From assembly GCA_027422505.1 (NCBI GenBank), contig JAPQWV010000748.1, positions 62,001 to 126,000 of the forward strand: DNA of 64,000 nt. Reading direction: 5' to 3'. This DNA comes from Craterostigma plantagineum (Eukaryota; Streptophyta; Magnoliopsida; Lamiales; Linderniaceae). A program made the translations under genes and the position numbers. The notes under the pieces are model-generated. The model had not been told where the DNA came from and searched no databases. It saw only the letters and a program-made list of their open reading frames with translations. Shown in pieces: positions 32,176 to 43,186 of this stretch; position 1 is the first letter of the stretch; each line of letters opens with the position of its first letter.

Positions 32176-33019
32176 TCCATCTTCAGCCGATACAACTCCC
32201 GCTTCAGATCTAACTTTGTGGCTAAGTTTCTCCCGAGGTGCAACTCCTCCAACTTCGCCCACAAGTCTGGTACAGAATCCCCATTAACAACATTATCAAT
32301 GTTATCTGCAATGTACAGACGGATTGTGCTGACACATCTTGATCCCAAATCCTCCCAGTCTTCTTTCGTCATTTTCTCCGGCTTTGCCGTGTCCCCTTTC
32401 AAAGCCTTAGCCAAGCCTTAATGAATAAGTATATCCTTCACTCGTCTTTGTCACAGAGTGAAACTCCCCGTACCATCAAATTGCCGCACTTTGAAACTGT
32501 TTTCCATCGCCATTATCCCTGCAGAGATTCAACACGAGAGAACCAAAATGACACCTATAAAGAACACGAGATTTTTACGTGGTTCGGCCAATACCGCCTA
32601 CCTCTACGGAGAGCACCAGCTTTACTATATTGAGAATATTAAACCGTACAAATAAACACTCGTGTTTAAACCCAAACTCGAGACCCCTTACCCACCCGGA
32701 TAATATATTTGTACATATTTCCCACTACCCTGTAAAACTAAAACCCGCTCTCAACCTTATTCACCCGGATAAGTTTTCCTCTCACTATTTCTCTATCACT
32801 GAACTTCTCACTTGATTTGGGATGATAACAACTGAAGAAAGATCAGCCTATTTATAGATGTCTTCAGCTCTTCTGGATCGCTCAAAACCGGTGGCCAGGA
32901 ATCCGCCGCGTCGCCTTTTAATACGAACCGTTCATTTATTATATATATAAATAAAATAATATTATAATAAAATATTATAATATTTTTATTTTGTTCTTCA
33001 TGGGCGGCTGAATCCCATA

Positions 33020-33400
33020 AAAAATTCTCCTTAGGCACTAGGTGGAACAATTTCTGTTGGTTTCATGTCAGTTTAATACTTTATACCTGTTATAATACCA
33101 GAGGAAAGTTTTACTTCCATTTCTCGGTCTCACTGTCTTCTTGGTTTATGACAATCCCCTCGTTATCATGCGAATGGTCCTTTAATCATAGCTTCTACCC
33201 GCGCTTATTCTTCTAGCATCTTCATGATGACAACTTTGGTGGCCGTTTTTCATATCAAGTGCTATAAAATCTTGTATAATTAAAACAAGTGCGTTCTTAG
33301 TAGCTTGAGACAAGCGTTTCTTGCTTTGTCTTTATTTCTACCATATTCTTTTGTCCGTATGTTAATTAAAGTTGAACCCAGTGCGCTTCGGGTTTTTCAC
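33020..33400. other. No gene seen
   Basis: AT-rich sequence lies between the NA-2 5' LTR and the upstream region of P2. I see no motif, repeat partner or open frame of note. Confidence 0.6.
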
Positions 33401-34321
33401 TACACTAGATTAGTGACAGTTAGTTCCACATAAATGAGGGAGAAAGTCGAAGGAAGCCCAGGTTGTGCTGATCGGACACCATCCTGAGAAGTTGTTTTGC
33501 CATAAATTGCGACTTAATTCATCGTTTTGAAAAATCCTAACTTAACGCAAAATCTATGGTACGAGATAATGCAGCCAAGAAAAAAGAAACTTGAATGCGC
33601 TTAATTTCTGGTTACACAAGGGGTGAGCCCAATCATCTGTTCTCATACGAGAATGTTCATTTACTTGAATCAGCATTATGATTTTCGTCCATTTTCATTT
33701 TTGCGATTGGACAAAGATTGGATATTGAACTTCTATCGCTATTTGAAACATGTCAAATGAGAACGAAAAGCTTCATAATGTGCGCTTACAGCAAACACGT
33801 AGAACAGGTTCTGAAGCGTGTTATTGATTGAGAGCCTTACATATAAGATACATATTTAGGAGTTTTGAATAAAATTCGCTAGGGTTTCTCTGGACAACCA
33901 TAAACAATAATGAGAGACGTCAATTGATTTGTGACATATTGACGATATAGGCGCCGCGTTGTATAATGAATCACAAGGCGCGTCGTAGAAACTCGCCGCG
34001 TGAGTGGTCCGATAATATTTTAGTCTCACCCAATTAAATCAGAAAGGTGTGTCTCGACCGCATTAATCTCGATAAGTATTTCTTCCTCTTTTGACTCTTC
34101 GATCTTATCTCATATCTTGATGTTAGGAGCAAATAATGGATAGTATTTACTTTTCGAATATTCTCTTTTTAAGTCGGTGACATGAATAAAATCTCGATTG
34201 TTTTCTCAAACCTGCATTTCGGAGGCGCAAAACCCTAATTCCGTCCGCACTCAAAAAACCCTTAGAACGGTTCGAAACATTGCGATTGTTGGCGTGGGTT
34301 TCTGGCTCGTTCTTTTTCCAG
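33400..34321 (+). promoter_or_regulatory. P2 upstream region and leader exon
   Basis: This stretch is conserved with the region before P3 (about 51460-52550) and partly with P1/P4. Shared phrases include gaagccca, aattcatcgtttt, acttgaatcagcatt, actcttcgatctta and aggagtaaagaat-like text. A leader exon with cggaggcgcaaaaccctaat ends at 34321 (tttttccag before gtaattc). Conservation between copies that have otherwise diverged suggests promoter and leader, but no TATA box was pinned down. Confidence 0.6.
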
Positions 34322-34883
34322 GTAATTCTTGTCGTTGGATATTTCTTCTTTTTTCTTATCAGATTTGGTTTTTGTATTATGATTTATTCGAGCAAACTTG
34401 ATTTTTGGCAATGTTTCATACCATGGTGGATGAATGGATTTGATTTTTTTTTCTTCTTTTAAAATAGTGAATCCATGGATCCAAATCTTCGTCTTCCTCA
34501 CTCATCGATTTTTTCAACCTTTCTGTCTGAATTCCTTATTGAGTGATGTTAAAACTGCTGCAAATTTTGTCCGTTTTTTTTCTCCGCGCTTATGAATTCA
34601 TTTGGATCCTTAAATATTTTCATCTGTTGTATAAGGAAATTATATGTAAACTAGAGTGAAATAAATTGATTGTTATTTATATATATGGTTGTCAAATGAG
34701 AATGAAGGATTGGAAATCTTAAACTAAATTGGTGTGAAACTCATCGATCGTTACATTCATTTCATATATGATTCTCAGAAGTCATATCATGCTTTTGCTT
34801 ACCAGTTCAGTTGTATATTTACTAACAATTAAACATGAAAAAAAACAGACGACTGAACTTATTCAGCAAAGAATTCAATAGAG

Positions 34884-37061
34884 ATGGTTAACTGGAAAAC
34901 TGCTGAGGCTTATGATGCCTGGAGATCGCAACCATCTAAGCTTGATGATTGGTGGGCCAATCTTGGCCGTAAATATGTAGACGATGATTACTCTGAAGTA
35001 TATCGTCTTCTCACAGAACAACCTTCAGATCATAGACTTAATTGTACTATTCAAGAACAACCTGTTGAGCCTCTTGATCATAATGGGAAGGAAATGACTT
35101 GATAGAGGATAACGAGACAATTAACTCCGAGGTGAGTCTCAGTACGTGGATAGGTATGCAACAACATGTTGAGTGTACGGATGAAACTGGTAAGGACATT
35201 GACCCCAGTTTAGAGGAGAATGATGTGTGGTTAGGTTTTCGTGTTGATGGAGGTCAAACGACTGAAACAGACAAAGAGCAGAAAAAAGGAACTAAGAGGA
35301 AGTTTGTTGTAACTGAAAGAAGTCAGGGAATGTTACTTAATTCCTCTGATGGAAACAACGAAAGGTTGCTCAATAAGGGAAAGAATGTCGTGGAAATGCG
35401 AGATGTGGCAGAAACACGTAGGTCTAGATGTTTGATTGAGAACAAAAGAGTTAGTGAAGCTAACGAGGAAGCGAATCCAGTTAGAGCGGAAAGTTCGACT
35501 CAGCTGATGTTGAGAAATGAACGCCAAGTGGATAATGAGGTTGGCCATATCAACTGTGCATTAACTGAAGGAGATGAAGGGGGCATTCAACTCAAAAGAG
35601 CATTCGATCGATTTCTTAGTACTTTTCTAAGGATCAAGCTAATCGCAGATAACAGTGCAAGAGTGGAAAATGAGTTGAAAGAGACGTATGAGGAAGTGAT
35701 GGAAGTTTTGAATCCCTCGATAACGTCTAGGAATGTTCTTTTGGCTTCAGGTTATTATTCCCCTTCAAGCTTGTCATTAAACGCATTTTATTATCTTCAT
35801 AGTACATCCATATGAGTTGCAAAGTTAAGTTTTAATATTTCATTACCTATATCTGTACTTACATATTTTTCTTATCAGAAAAGTGCTCATTAGTGGAGCA
35901 TTGTCAGTATTTATTCGAGGCCATCTCTCATCGCGTGGATCAATCTTTCGAATTTGATATGAGTGATGTATATTACAATCCTAGTCGTGAGAACGACCCC
36001 ATGCCCATCGTTGCCAAAGATATCCTGGACTTATTCGACTTTGTGAGTTTGGATTCCGCGGTGATTCAACTTTTCTTGAGGTATCTCCATTTATCTTTGA
36101 AACAATTCATAACAAGTCGTATAGGTTTAAGTTTTAGAAATAATATCATTCATTATAGGTATCTTCGTCAAGAATCACCCGGGTTCCATTGCTTCAACCC
36201 TAGTCGTTTAAGTTTGATGTCCCTTAAAAATAATGCCGATACAGAGATTAGCTACATGGCTGAGGCTTTCAGAAATTCATATCAGTCATGCAGTTACTTT
36301 TTTGCGCCTTACTGTGAAAGGTAGGAATATAATACTTTCTTATATGCATAAATATATATATATATTAAAGTTTATATCATACATGATTGACTTTGCTTGT
36401 TACATAATTTAGAAATCATTGGATATTGTTGGTGATCGACTTTTCTGCGTGCACCGTATTCGTGTTTGATCCTTTGGCACCAAAAGTCGGCCTTAGGGAG
36501 ATTGGGATCTGTGAACGTCTAAACGTGTAAGTTTTTATAAGAAAAAAATTTCAGATTAGTAAGTTTATTTTATTTAATAATCTTAATTATAGAACTTTTG
36601 AATTTCAGGGCAATACAGATGGGGAGATCCACGGGTGATGCTCAAAGTAAGAAGAATGAAACCCCTGTTAGTTGGAAAGCATGCAAGGTTCGCATTATTT
36701 TATTAATATTCAAAGTAATTTGTATTAGCATTCTTACGGTATTATTTCTTAAATTTAGTGCCCAAGACAACCATACGGTAGTGCATTGTGTGGTTTCTAT
36801 ATCATGCGATACATGCATGATATCTTAAGAATTGCCGGAGAACAGAGGTGTAACATGGTAGAGGTATAAAACTATCTTCCTATTTTTCTATTAATTCTTA
36901 TTTATCGTATGGAACTATAGCATGCATTGATAACAAATATCTTACTCAATGTTCAGATTTTAAAAGACATAACATACAACACCACAAAGATCCGAGAAAT
37001 TGTTGGGATGTGGGCCAAATATTTCAATAGTGTTTGTCCAGTTGTACGAGTATTGTTTTAA
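34884..37061 (+). pseudogene. P2: P-family gene with Ulp1-like (C48) peptidase domain, one frameshift
   Basis: Leader intron 34322-34805. Exon 2 starts MVNWKTAEAYDAWRSQ and ends at 35750. Further exons by GT-AG and frame: 35879-36080, 36159-36320, 36413-36526, 36609-36687, 36759-36863, 36957-37061 (TAA). Phases agree at every junction; the 78-bp intron 36081-36158 is also open. The C-terminus is a Ulp1/SENP-like cysteine protease: His in NHWILLVID, Asp in VFVFDPL, Gln in CPRQPYG, Cys in ALCGFYIMRYM, all in family order. Such enzymes cleave SUMO or related conjugates; many plant copies ride in Mutator-like elements. The N-terminal 290 residues are charged, matched only by P1, P3 and P4, with the conserved tract VENELKETYE.VMEV. 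An extra two bases near 35098-35101 shift the frame against P3, so P2 is a pseudogene unless a later start is used. Confidence 0.8.
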
Positions 37062-37189
37062 TATATAGTTAAAAGCGTTGTTGTCTACTTTTGTTAAATA
37101 GTTGAAAACATCGAGTAAATAACCGTTTTCAGTGTTTTATTGAAGTTTTTTGTCGTGTGTTATTATCAGGGAATCTATTGGTTTGATAC

Positions 37190-37535
37190 TGTTGACTAAG
37201 CTCAATAGATTAAAAAAATATGAAACCGAAAGTAGCAAACAAATGAAGAAAATAAGCAATACATGTTTGACAAGCAATCAACGAAGAGATAAGATGAAGT
37301 GGAAAATTCAAAAAGGAGTTTGTTTTGTTGAAGTTAATGTTTGGACCTTTTCCTCTTGATATTCCTATAAAGTATCAGTACGCATAGAAAAGGGTGAGCA
37401 AAATAATAAGTTGCCTCTCAAGTTTTTTTTCTTGCATGAGAAACATAATATTATATTGTGAGAATTATTGATAAAGAGCATCCAATAGAGAGAGAGCTCA
37501 CGTGAATTTTTTATATTTTGATCACCGAAATAACA
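37190..37535 (+). repeat. 5' LTR of Copia-1B
   Basis: 346 bp, paired with 41520-41872. It begins TGTTGACTAAG and ends AAATAACA. Confidence 0.93.
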
Positions 37536-37551
37536 AATTGGTATCAAAGCC

Positions 37552-38445
37552 ATGTCACTCGGAGTCATGCCCGTCTCGCGCCTCACAAAACTCAACTATG
37601 ATAGTTGGGTTATCCGAATGAAGGTACTGCTCGGGTCGCAAGGCGTATGGAATATCGTAGAAAAAGGGTACACCGAACCGAAAAAACGGACGACACGGCT
37701 CAAATCAAGGCGTAGGAACGATCTCGCCAGACCGCGCTCAACTTCATCCACCAAGCGTTAGACGATCCCGGCCTTGAAAAGATAGCAGACGTTAAAAATT
37801 CGAAGGAAGCATGGGAAAAACTGGAGACATCGTACAAAGGCGCCGACCAAGTAAAACAAGTACGGCTGCAAACTCTTCGTGGCGAATTCGAAATGACAAG
37901 AATGAAGAACGGCGAAGGCGTATCCGATTATATAACGAGAGTACAAACCATCTCGAATCAGTTGAAGAGAAACGGTGAGGCTCTAACGGAAGCGCGGATC
38001 GTCGAAAAAATTCTCCGCTCCCTGACGGACGAGTATGAGAACGTGGTATGTGCAATTGAAGAATCCAAAAATCTCGAAGAAATGACAGTCGACGAACTCT
38101 CCGATTCGCTCGAAGCTCACGAGCAACGGAAGAAAAAGAAGAAGCAGGAATCGCTGGACGAGGCTCTGCAGACGAAATTATCACTTAAAGAGGACAAGGC
38201 GCTATATACGTATCACGGCCGAGGACGAGGACGAGGTCAAAGAGGACGAGGTTTCGGCCAAAATTCAGGCCGAGGACGAGGATACAATCCGGAACAACGA
38301 TAAACGAGCAATCAAAATTGGAGAGGACGAGGTCGAGCTCAAGGACGAGGTGATCGCTCGAATCGGCCGAGCGTTGAATGCTACAACTGCGGGAAGTTCT
38401 GACATTTCGTAAAAGACTGTTGGTCCGAAAAGAAGGTAGGTGAAA
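37552..38445 (+). pseudogene. Copia-1B gag (broken)
   Basis: Structure as in Copia-1A: an N-terminal Gag start at 37552, frame loss near 37700, an open middle at 37893-38303 ending in the RGRGRG-rich tract, then an in-frame TAA. The same TGA cuts the CYNCGKF.HFVKDC knuckle near 38400. A His-to-Tyr change (LYTYHGR against LYTHHGR in A) is one of few coding differences. Confidence 0.9.
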
Positions 38446-38493
38446 ATGCGAATCTAATCACAAGAATAGCCAAAAGACGAAGGCGTTCTCTTA

Positions 38494-41400
38494 ATGGCGC
38501 TCGAGGATTCAAGTCCAGACAATGATATGGTGTGGTATCTTGACAACGGTGCCAGCAATCATATGAGCGGGCATAAACATCTCTTCACGGATCTAAAAAA
38601 GATCGATGACGGCCACGTGTCTTTTGGAGACGCATCGAAGATAGAAGTCAAAGGCCGAGGGAAAATTTGTTTCTCTCGAAATGATGGCAAACAGGGAACG
38701 GTCGAGGACGTTTATTTCGTACCCGACTTGAAGACAAACATCTTAAGCATGGGCCAGTTGCTTGAAAAAGGATGTTCAGTGTTCATGAAGGACCGCTCAT
38801 TACAACTAAGAAACAAAGACGGAAGAATGATCGCACGGGTCGAGATGGAAAGGAACCGAATGTTCAGACTCAACCTGAAGGCGATTCAAGAAAAATGTTT
38901 GCAAGTTGACGTGGAGGATAAAGACCAGTTGTGGCATATGCGATTTGGTCATTTGCACTAGGGTGGCCTAAAGGAGCTCTCCAAAAGATGCATGGTCAAC
39001 AGAATGCCGGTGATAGAAGGCGAAAAGAAGCTTTGCGAAAGCTGCGTAATCGGAAAACATACGAGGACGACGTTCCAGAAGCAGGCAGAATATCGAGCGC
39101 GCAAACCACTCGAGCTCATACATACAGATATATGTGGGCCAGTCACACCAGAATCATTCGGTGGAAGGAGATACTTTATCACTTTCATCGACGACTACTC
39201 AAAATAGACGTGGGTGTATTTTCTAAGGAAAAATCAGAAGCGTTCGAGACGTTTAAAAAATTCAAGGCTATGGTCGAAAAGGAGACAAGCTCAAACATCA
39301 AGGCGCTCCGATCAGACAGAGGTGGCGAATACATGTCAGGTGCTTTCGCTAATTTTGCGAAGAACAAGGCGTTAGGAGGTTCCTCACCGCGTCTTATTCA
39401 CCACAACAGAACGGTGTAGCTGAAAGGAAGAATCGAACCATTCTCGACATGGTTCGATCAATGTTAAAGAGCAAAGACATGCAAAAGAGTTCCAGGCCGA
39501 AGCGATACGATGTGCTATATATATTCAGAACCGATGTCCACCGCACAGCCTCGGAATCAAACACCGCAGGAAGCATGGACTGGCCGAAAACCGACCGTAG
39601 CGCATTTCAAAATATTTGGAAGCATGGCGCATGCACATGTGCCCGATCAAAGAAGAACCAAGCTCGACGATAAAAGCAAAAAGCTCGTGTTTATTGGGTA
39701 TGATGAGAAGACGAAGGCGTATCGGCTCTATGACCCTGAAAATAAAAAGGTAATAGCAAGTCGCGATGTTCGGGTAGATGAAGAAAGTTTGTGGGCCTGG
39801 AACGTTGAAGAAAACACAACGCCTGAAGAGCCACTGATCGTTGCACCAATACCTCTTCCGATTTCGTCTCAAGAAAATGACGAGGAGGATGAACCAAGAC
39901 AGCCGAGGATGCGAAGCATGCGGGACCTGTAAAGATCAACCGAACAGGTTCACCTAGTCTGCTTACTGGCCGACTCGGAACAAATTAGTTTCGAAGAAGC
40001 CATAAGAGACAAGAGATGGAAAATGGCGATGGACGAGGAAATAAAGGCGATCGAAAAGAACGACACATGGAAACTTGTGGAGTTGCCAAACGGGCATAAA
40101 CCCATTGGAGTCAAATGGGTTTATAAGAAGAAGATGAATGCCCAAGGAAAAGCTGAACGTTACAAGGCGAGATTGGTAGTGAAGGGCTATCGACAACAAG
40201 CGGGAATAGATTATGACGAAGTTTTTGCTTGTCATAATGGAGACAATCCGTTTGCTCCTAGCTCAAGCTGCACAACTCAACTGGTCAATCTACCAGATGG
40301 ACGTGAAAGTCTGCTTTTCTGAACAGGGAACTCGAGGAAGAAGTCTACGTGGAGCAGCCCCCCGGATACACAAAACCAGGAATGAAGGCAAAGTGTTGAA
40401 ATTAAAAAAGGCGCTTTACGGGCTAAAGCAAGCGCCGCGAGCATGGAACACCCGTATTGACGGATATTTCAAAAAGAACAAGTCCGAGCAATGTCCGTTC
40501 GAGCACGCCTCTACGTCAAACGAGAATGAAAGGAAATGATCATCGTCGCTCTCTATGTCGATGACCTTATATTCATGGGAAACAGTGAGAAAATAGTCAA
40601 CGACTTCAAGAAGGCGATGACGAAGGAATTCGAGATGACGGACTTGGGACTGATGAAATATTTTCTCGGTCTTGAAGTCGAGCAAAGAAGCACGGGAATT
40701 TTTGTGTCGCAAGAAGCGTATGCGAAGGCTATATTAAAGAAAAATAAAATGGAGGAGAGCAACCCGATAGCGACACTGATGGACTTGGAATAAAACTGTC
40801 CAAGTTTGAGAGAGGACAAGGAGTGAATGCGACTGATTATCGAAGTCTCGTGGGCAGTCTGCGATACTTGACCTGCACGAGACCCGATATCGCTTATAGC
40901 ATTGGAGTCATTAGCCGGTATATGGAAGATCCGAGGCAGTCGTATCTAAAAGCGATTAAGAGAATTCTACGATACATCCCAGGAACACAATCACTCGGAC
41001 TATTTTATCCAAAGGCGAGCGACTGCAAATTAGTCGGATATTCTGACAGCGATTGGTGCGGAGATATCGATGATCGAAGAAGCACTGGCGGCTACGTATT
41101 TTATCTAGGTAATACGGCATTCACCTGGTTATCGAAAAAGCAACCGATCGTGACTCTATCAACCTATGAAGCAGAATCTGTGCAGCATCGTGTTGTGTCT
41201 GTCACGCAATCTGGCCGAGGAACTTACTGCTCGAATTGAATCTTACACAAGATGCGCCAATCGAAATTCGAGTAGATAATAAATCGGCGATCGAGTTGCC
41301 GAAAAACCCAGTCCATCATGAGAGGAGCAAACATATTGATGCTCGATTCCATTTTATTAGAGAGCACGTAAAAAATGGAGCAGTGAAGATGGTACACGTT

Positions 41401-41511
41401 GCGAGTTCGGAACAAGTCACAGATATTTTCACGAAGCCGTTACCGACAAGCACATTCGAAAACCTAAAGAGGATGCTCGGGATGAAAGACATGAAGACAT
41501 TGAGCTTAAGG
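38494..41511 (+). pseudogene. Copia-1B pol remnant
   Basis: The protease to gag-pre-integrase frame is open over 155 codons (38494-38961), where A has lost a base. It carries WYLDNGASNHM, with Asn in the DSG position, and VYFVPDLKTNILSMGQLLEKG, and stops at a TAG right after WHMRFGHLH. The integrase (HTDICGP, SDRGGEY), RT (catalytic YVDD at 40554-40565) and RNase H follow in several frames with most of the lesions seen in A. Differences from A include the length of a T run near 40222 and small changes near 39225 and 39590. The last part reads through to LRGEFVD. Confidence 0.92.
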
Positions 41512-41519
41512 GGGGAATT

Positions 41520-41872
41520 TGTTGACTAAGCTCAATAGATTAAAAAAATATGGAGCCGAAAGTAGCAAACAAATGAAGCAAATAAGCAATACATGTTTGA
41601 CAAGCAATCAACGAAGAGATAAGATGAAATGGAAAAATCAAAAAGGAGTTTCTTTTGTTGAAGTTTATGTTTGGACTTTTCCCTCTTGATATTCCTATAA
41701 ATTGTATCAGTACGCATAGAAGAAAGGGTGAGCAAAATAATAACTTTAAGCCTCTCAAGTTTTTTTCTTGCATGAGCAACATAATATTATATTGTGAGTA
41801 TTATTGATAGAGAGCATCCAATAGAGAGAGAGCTCACGTGAAATGTTTTCTATTTTGATCACCGAAATAACA
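41520..41872 (+). repeat. 3' LTR of Copia-1B
   Basis: 353 bp copy of the 5' LTR, followed by TSD gatac. Confidence 0.93.
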
Positions 41873-41882
41873 GATACAAGTT

Positions 41883-42342
41883 TGTTGGGATATCGAAAGA
41901 CAATTATAATATTTCAAAAAAGTATTAAAATAAGCGACTTCGTTAAAAGAAACTGCCGCCTATACGCTTTGAAATATTTAGAGCGTACCAAGGACGCCTA
42001 GAAATTGTCGTCTAAGCCTTTTAACAACCGTTGCCTATAACAACCAATTTCCTAATCGGAACTTGGGCACCAAGGTCGCCTTTTCGAAGAAAATGTGCCT
42101 ATGTTCCTTCTTTAACCACCCAGATACGTATTCTCTGTTAAGCTGAAGATCATCTGCGAGAATGGATCAGCAAGCTTAGCTAATTCTGTTAATTATTTGT
42201 ACACGTGGCGGTTTATGATTAGTGGATAGTTTACTTAGTATTTTACAGTATAAGTAGATATGTAAGCTGTAAATAACAAACGATTGATTCATTTTTACTC
42301 AGCTATTCAATCCATATTTTCCCTCCAAATATTTTCTTCACA
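41883..42342 (+). repeat. 5' LTR of Copia-2B
   Basis: 460 bp, TGTTGGGATATCG to TTCTTCACA, as at 4786-5243. The Met primer site TGGTATCAGAGC follows at 42343-42354. Confidence 0.85.
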
Positions 42343-42450
42343 TGGTATCAGAGCTGAGCACCGATCAATCCACATTTGTTTCCAATTACTTCGATTTCTG
42401 TGAATCTTGCTAGATCGAAGCTTTAGTCTCTTGATTTCGTTCCAATTTCT

Positions 42451-43186
42451 GTGACACTGTCAGTCATTGAAGAAATTTCTCAGGAGAATTTGAGCTCAGA
42501 TGGAAATCTGGAATCGCCACATGAGGTTTCATACCTAAATCCCTCAGATCCTCTGTATCTTCATGCAGATGTTCCGAATTTGATCTTAGTTCCAGATGAA
42601 TTGCGTGGTTCTGAAAATTATACTGCTTGGAGCAAGGCGATGATGCTCTCCCTCAAATGCAAGGGTAAACTCGGTTTTATTAATGGTAAATGTCCTAAAC
42701 CTAATCCTACTTCTGAGAGTTATGATCAATGGGATAGATGTAATTCTCTGGTACTGTCTTGGATTCTAAAGTCAGTGAATAAGGAAATCTATAAAGGTTT
42801 GGTATACTATGATACGGCTTTTCAAGCCTGGAAAGAGTTGGAAGATCAATTTAGTAAGGTGAATAGAAGCAGAATTTTTTCTTTGTTTAAGGAAATTAAT
42901 TCACACAGTCAGGGAGCTGAAAATGTGACTGCTTATTACTCCAAATTGAGACATGTGGGAGGAATATGAATCACTTCTTAATCTGTCTATTGAAACTGCG
43001 AAGGGACGTTCATCATATGATGCTTACATGCGAGAGCACAAGTTAATGCAGTTCTTATCAGGATTAAATGAATCTTATGCTCCACTGAAGTCTCAAATTC
43101 TGCTCATTATTCCACCACCAACACATCAACAAGCTTATGCGATGATATGTAATGAGGAGATGCAGAGAAATATATCTGATGATGGT
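42451..43186 (+). pseudogene. Copia-2B gag, truncated
   Basis: Virtually the same as 5352-6087: a Copia Gag N-terminal domain and UBN2-type middle, a frameshift near 42959, and an abrupt end where the Athila-like LTR enters at 43187 (left flank atggt). The shared break places the Athila insertion before the block duplication. Confidence 0.88.

Larger units (their letters stand above)
29275..32513 (-). pseudogene. NA-2 gag and protease (split, broken)
   Basis: Minus strand: an ATG at 32511-32513 begins MAMENSFKVRQFDGTGSF, then a stop where LWQRRVK is expected. EDWEDLGSRCVSTIRLYIAD and LWAKLEELHLGRN are classic Copia Gag. The frame stops at 32181 because of the solo LTR and resumes at 30127 with EEGGNVMDHISVFNG, LTTILYEKTTVKMVDVQ and LLAHEKRR. 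The zinc knuckle CYKCGELEHIKRNC is near 29750-29790 and the protease WILDSGSKYH near 29610-29640. After frameshifts come GVGTIKIKMVDG and VPKLHRNLIFLSQL, then MKGEERGSLYSLD, where the pol reading ends. Confidence 0.88.
28402..33019 (-). mobile_element. NA-2: reverse-oriented Copia derivative hosting a solo LTR
   Basis: The 3' LTR lies at about 28402-28963 and the 5' LTR at about 32541-33019. Both carry ttttacgtggttc and ccaataccgcctacct and end ATCCCAT(C)A. A pyrimidine tract (ttctccccctccagcc) beside the left LTR marks the purine tract. The 5' LTR has lost its U5 end and the primer site. The interior has gag, protease and gag-pre-integrase. It then passes straight to the non-coding 3' region it shares with NA-1, with integrase, RT and RNase H missing. 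An Athila-like solo LTR splits gag. Confidence 0.8.
37190..41872 (+). mobile_element. Copia-1B, complete but dead Copia retrotransposon
   Basis: Same insertion as Copia-1A, duplicated with its flanks: TSD gatac at 37185-37189 and 41873-41877, primer site near 37539, purine tract before 41520. It is 4683 bp against 4679 in A. Because flank and TSD are shared, this is one ancestral insertion, not two. Confidence 0.95.
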
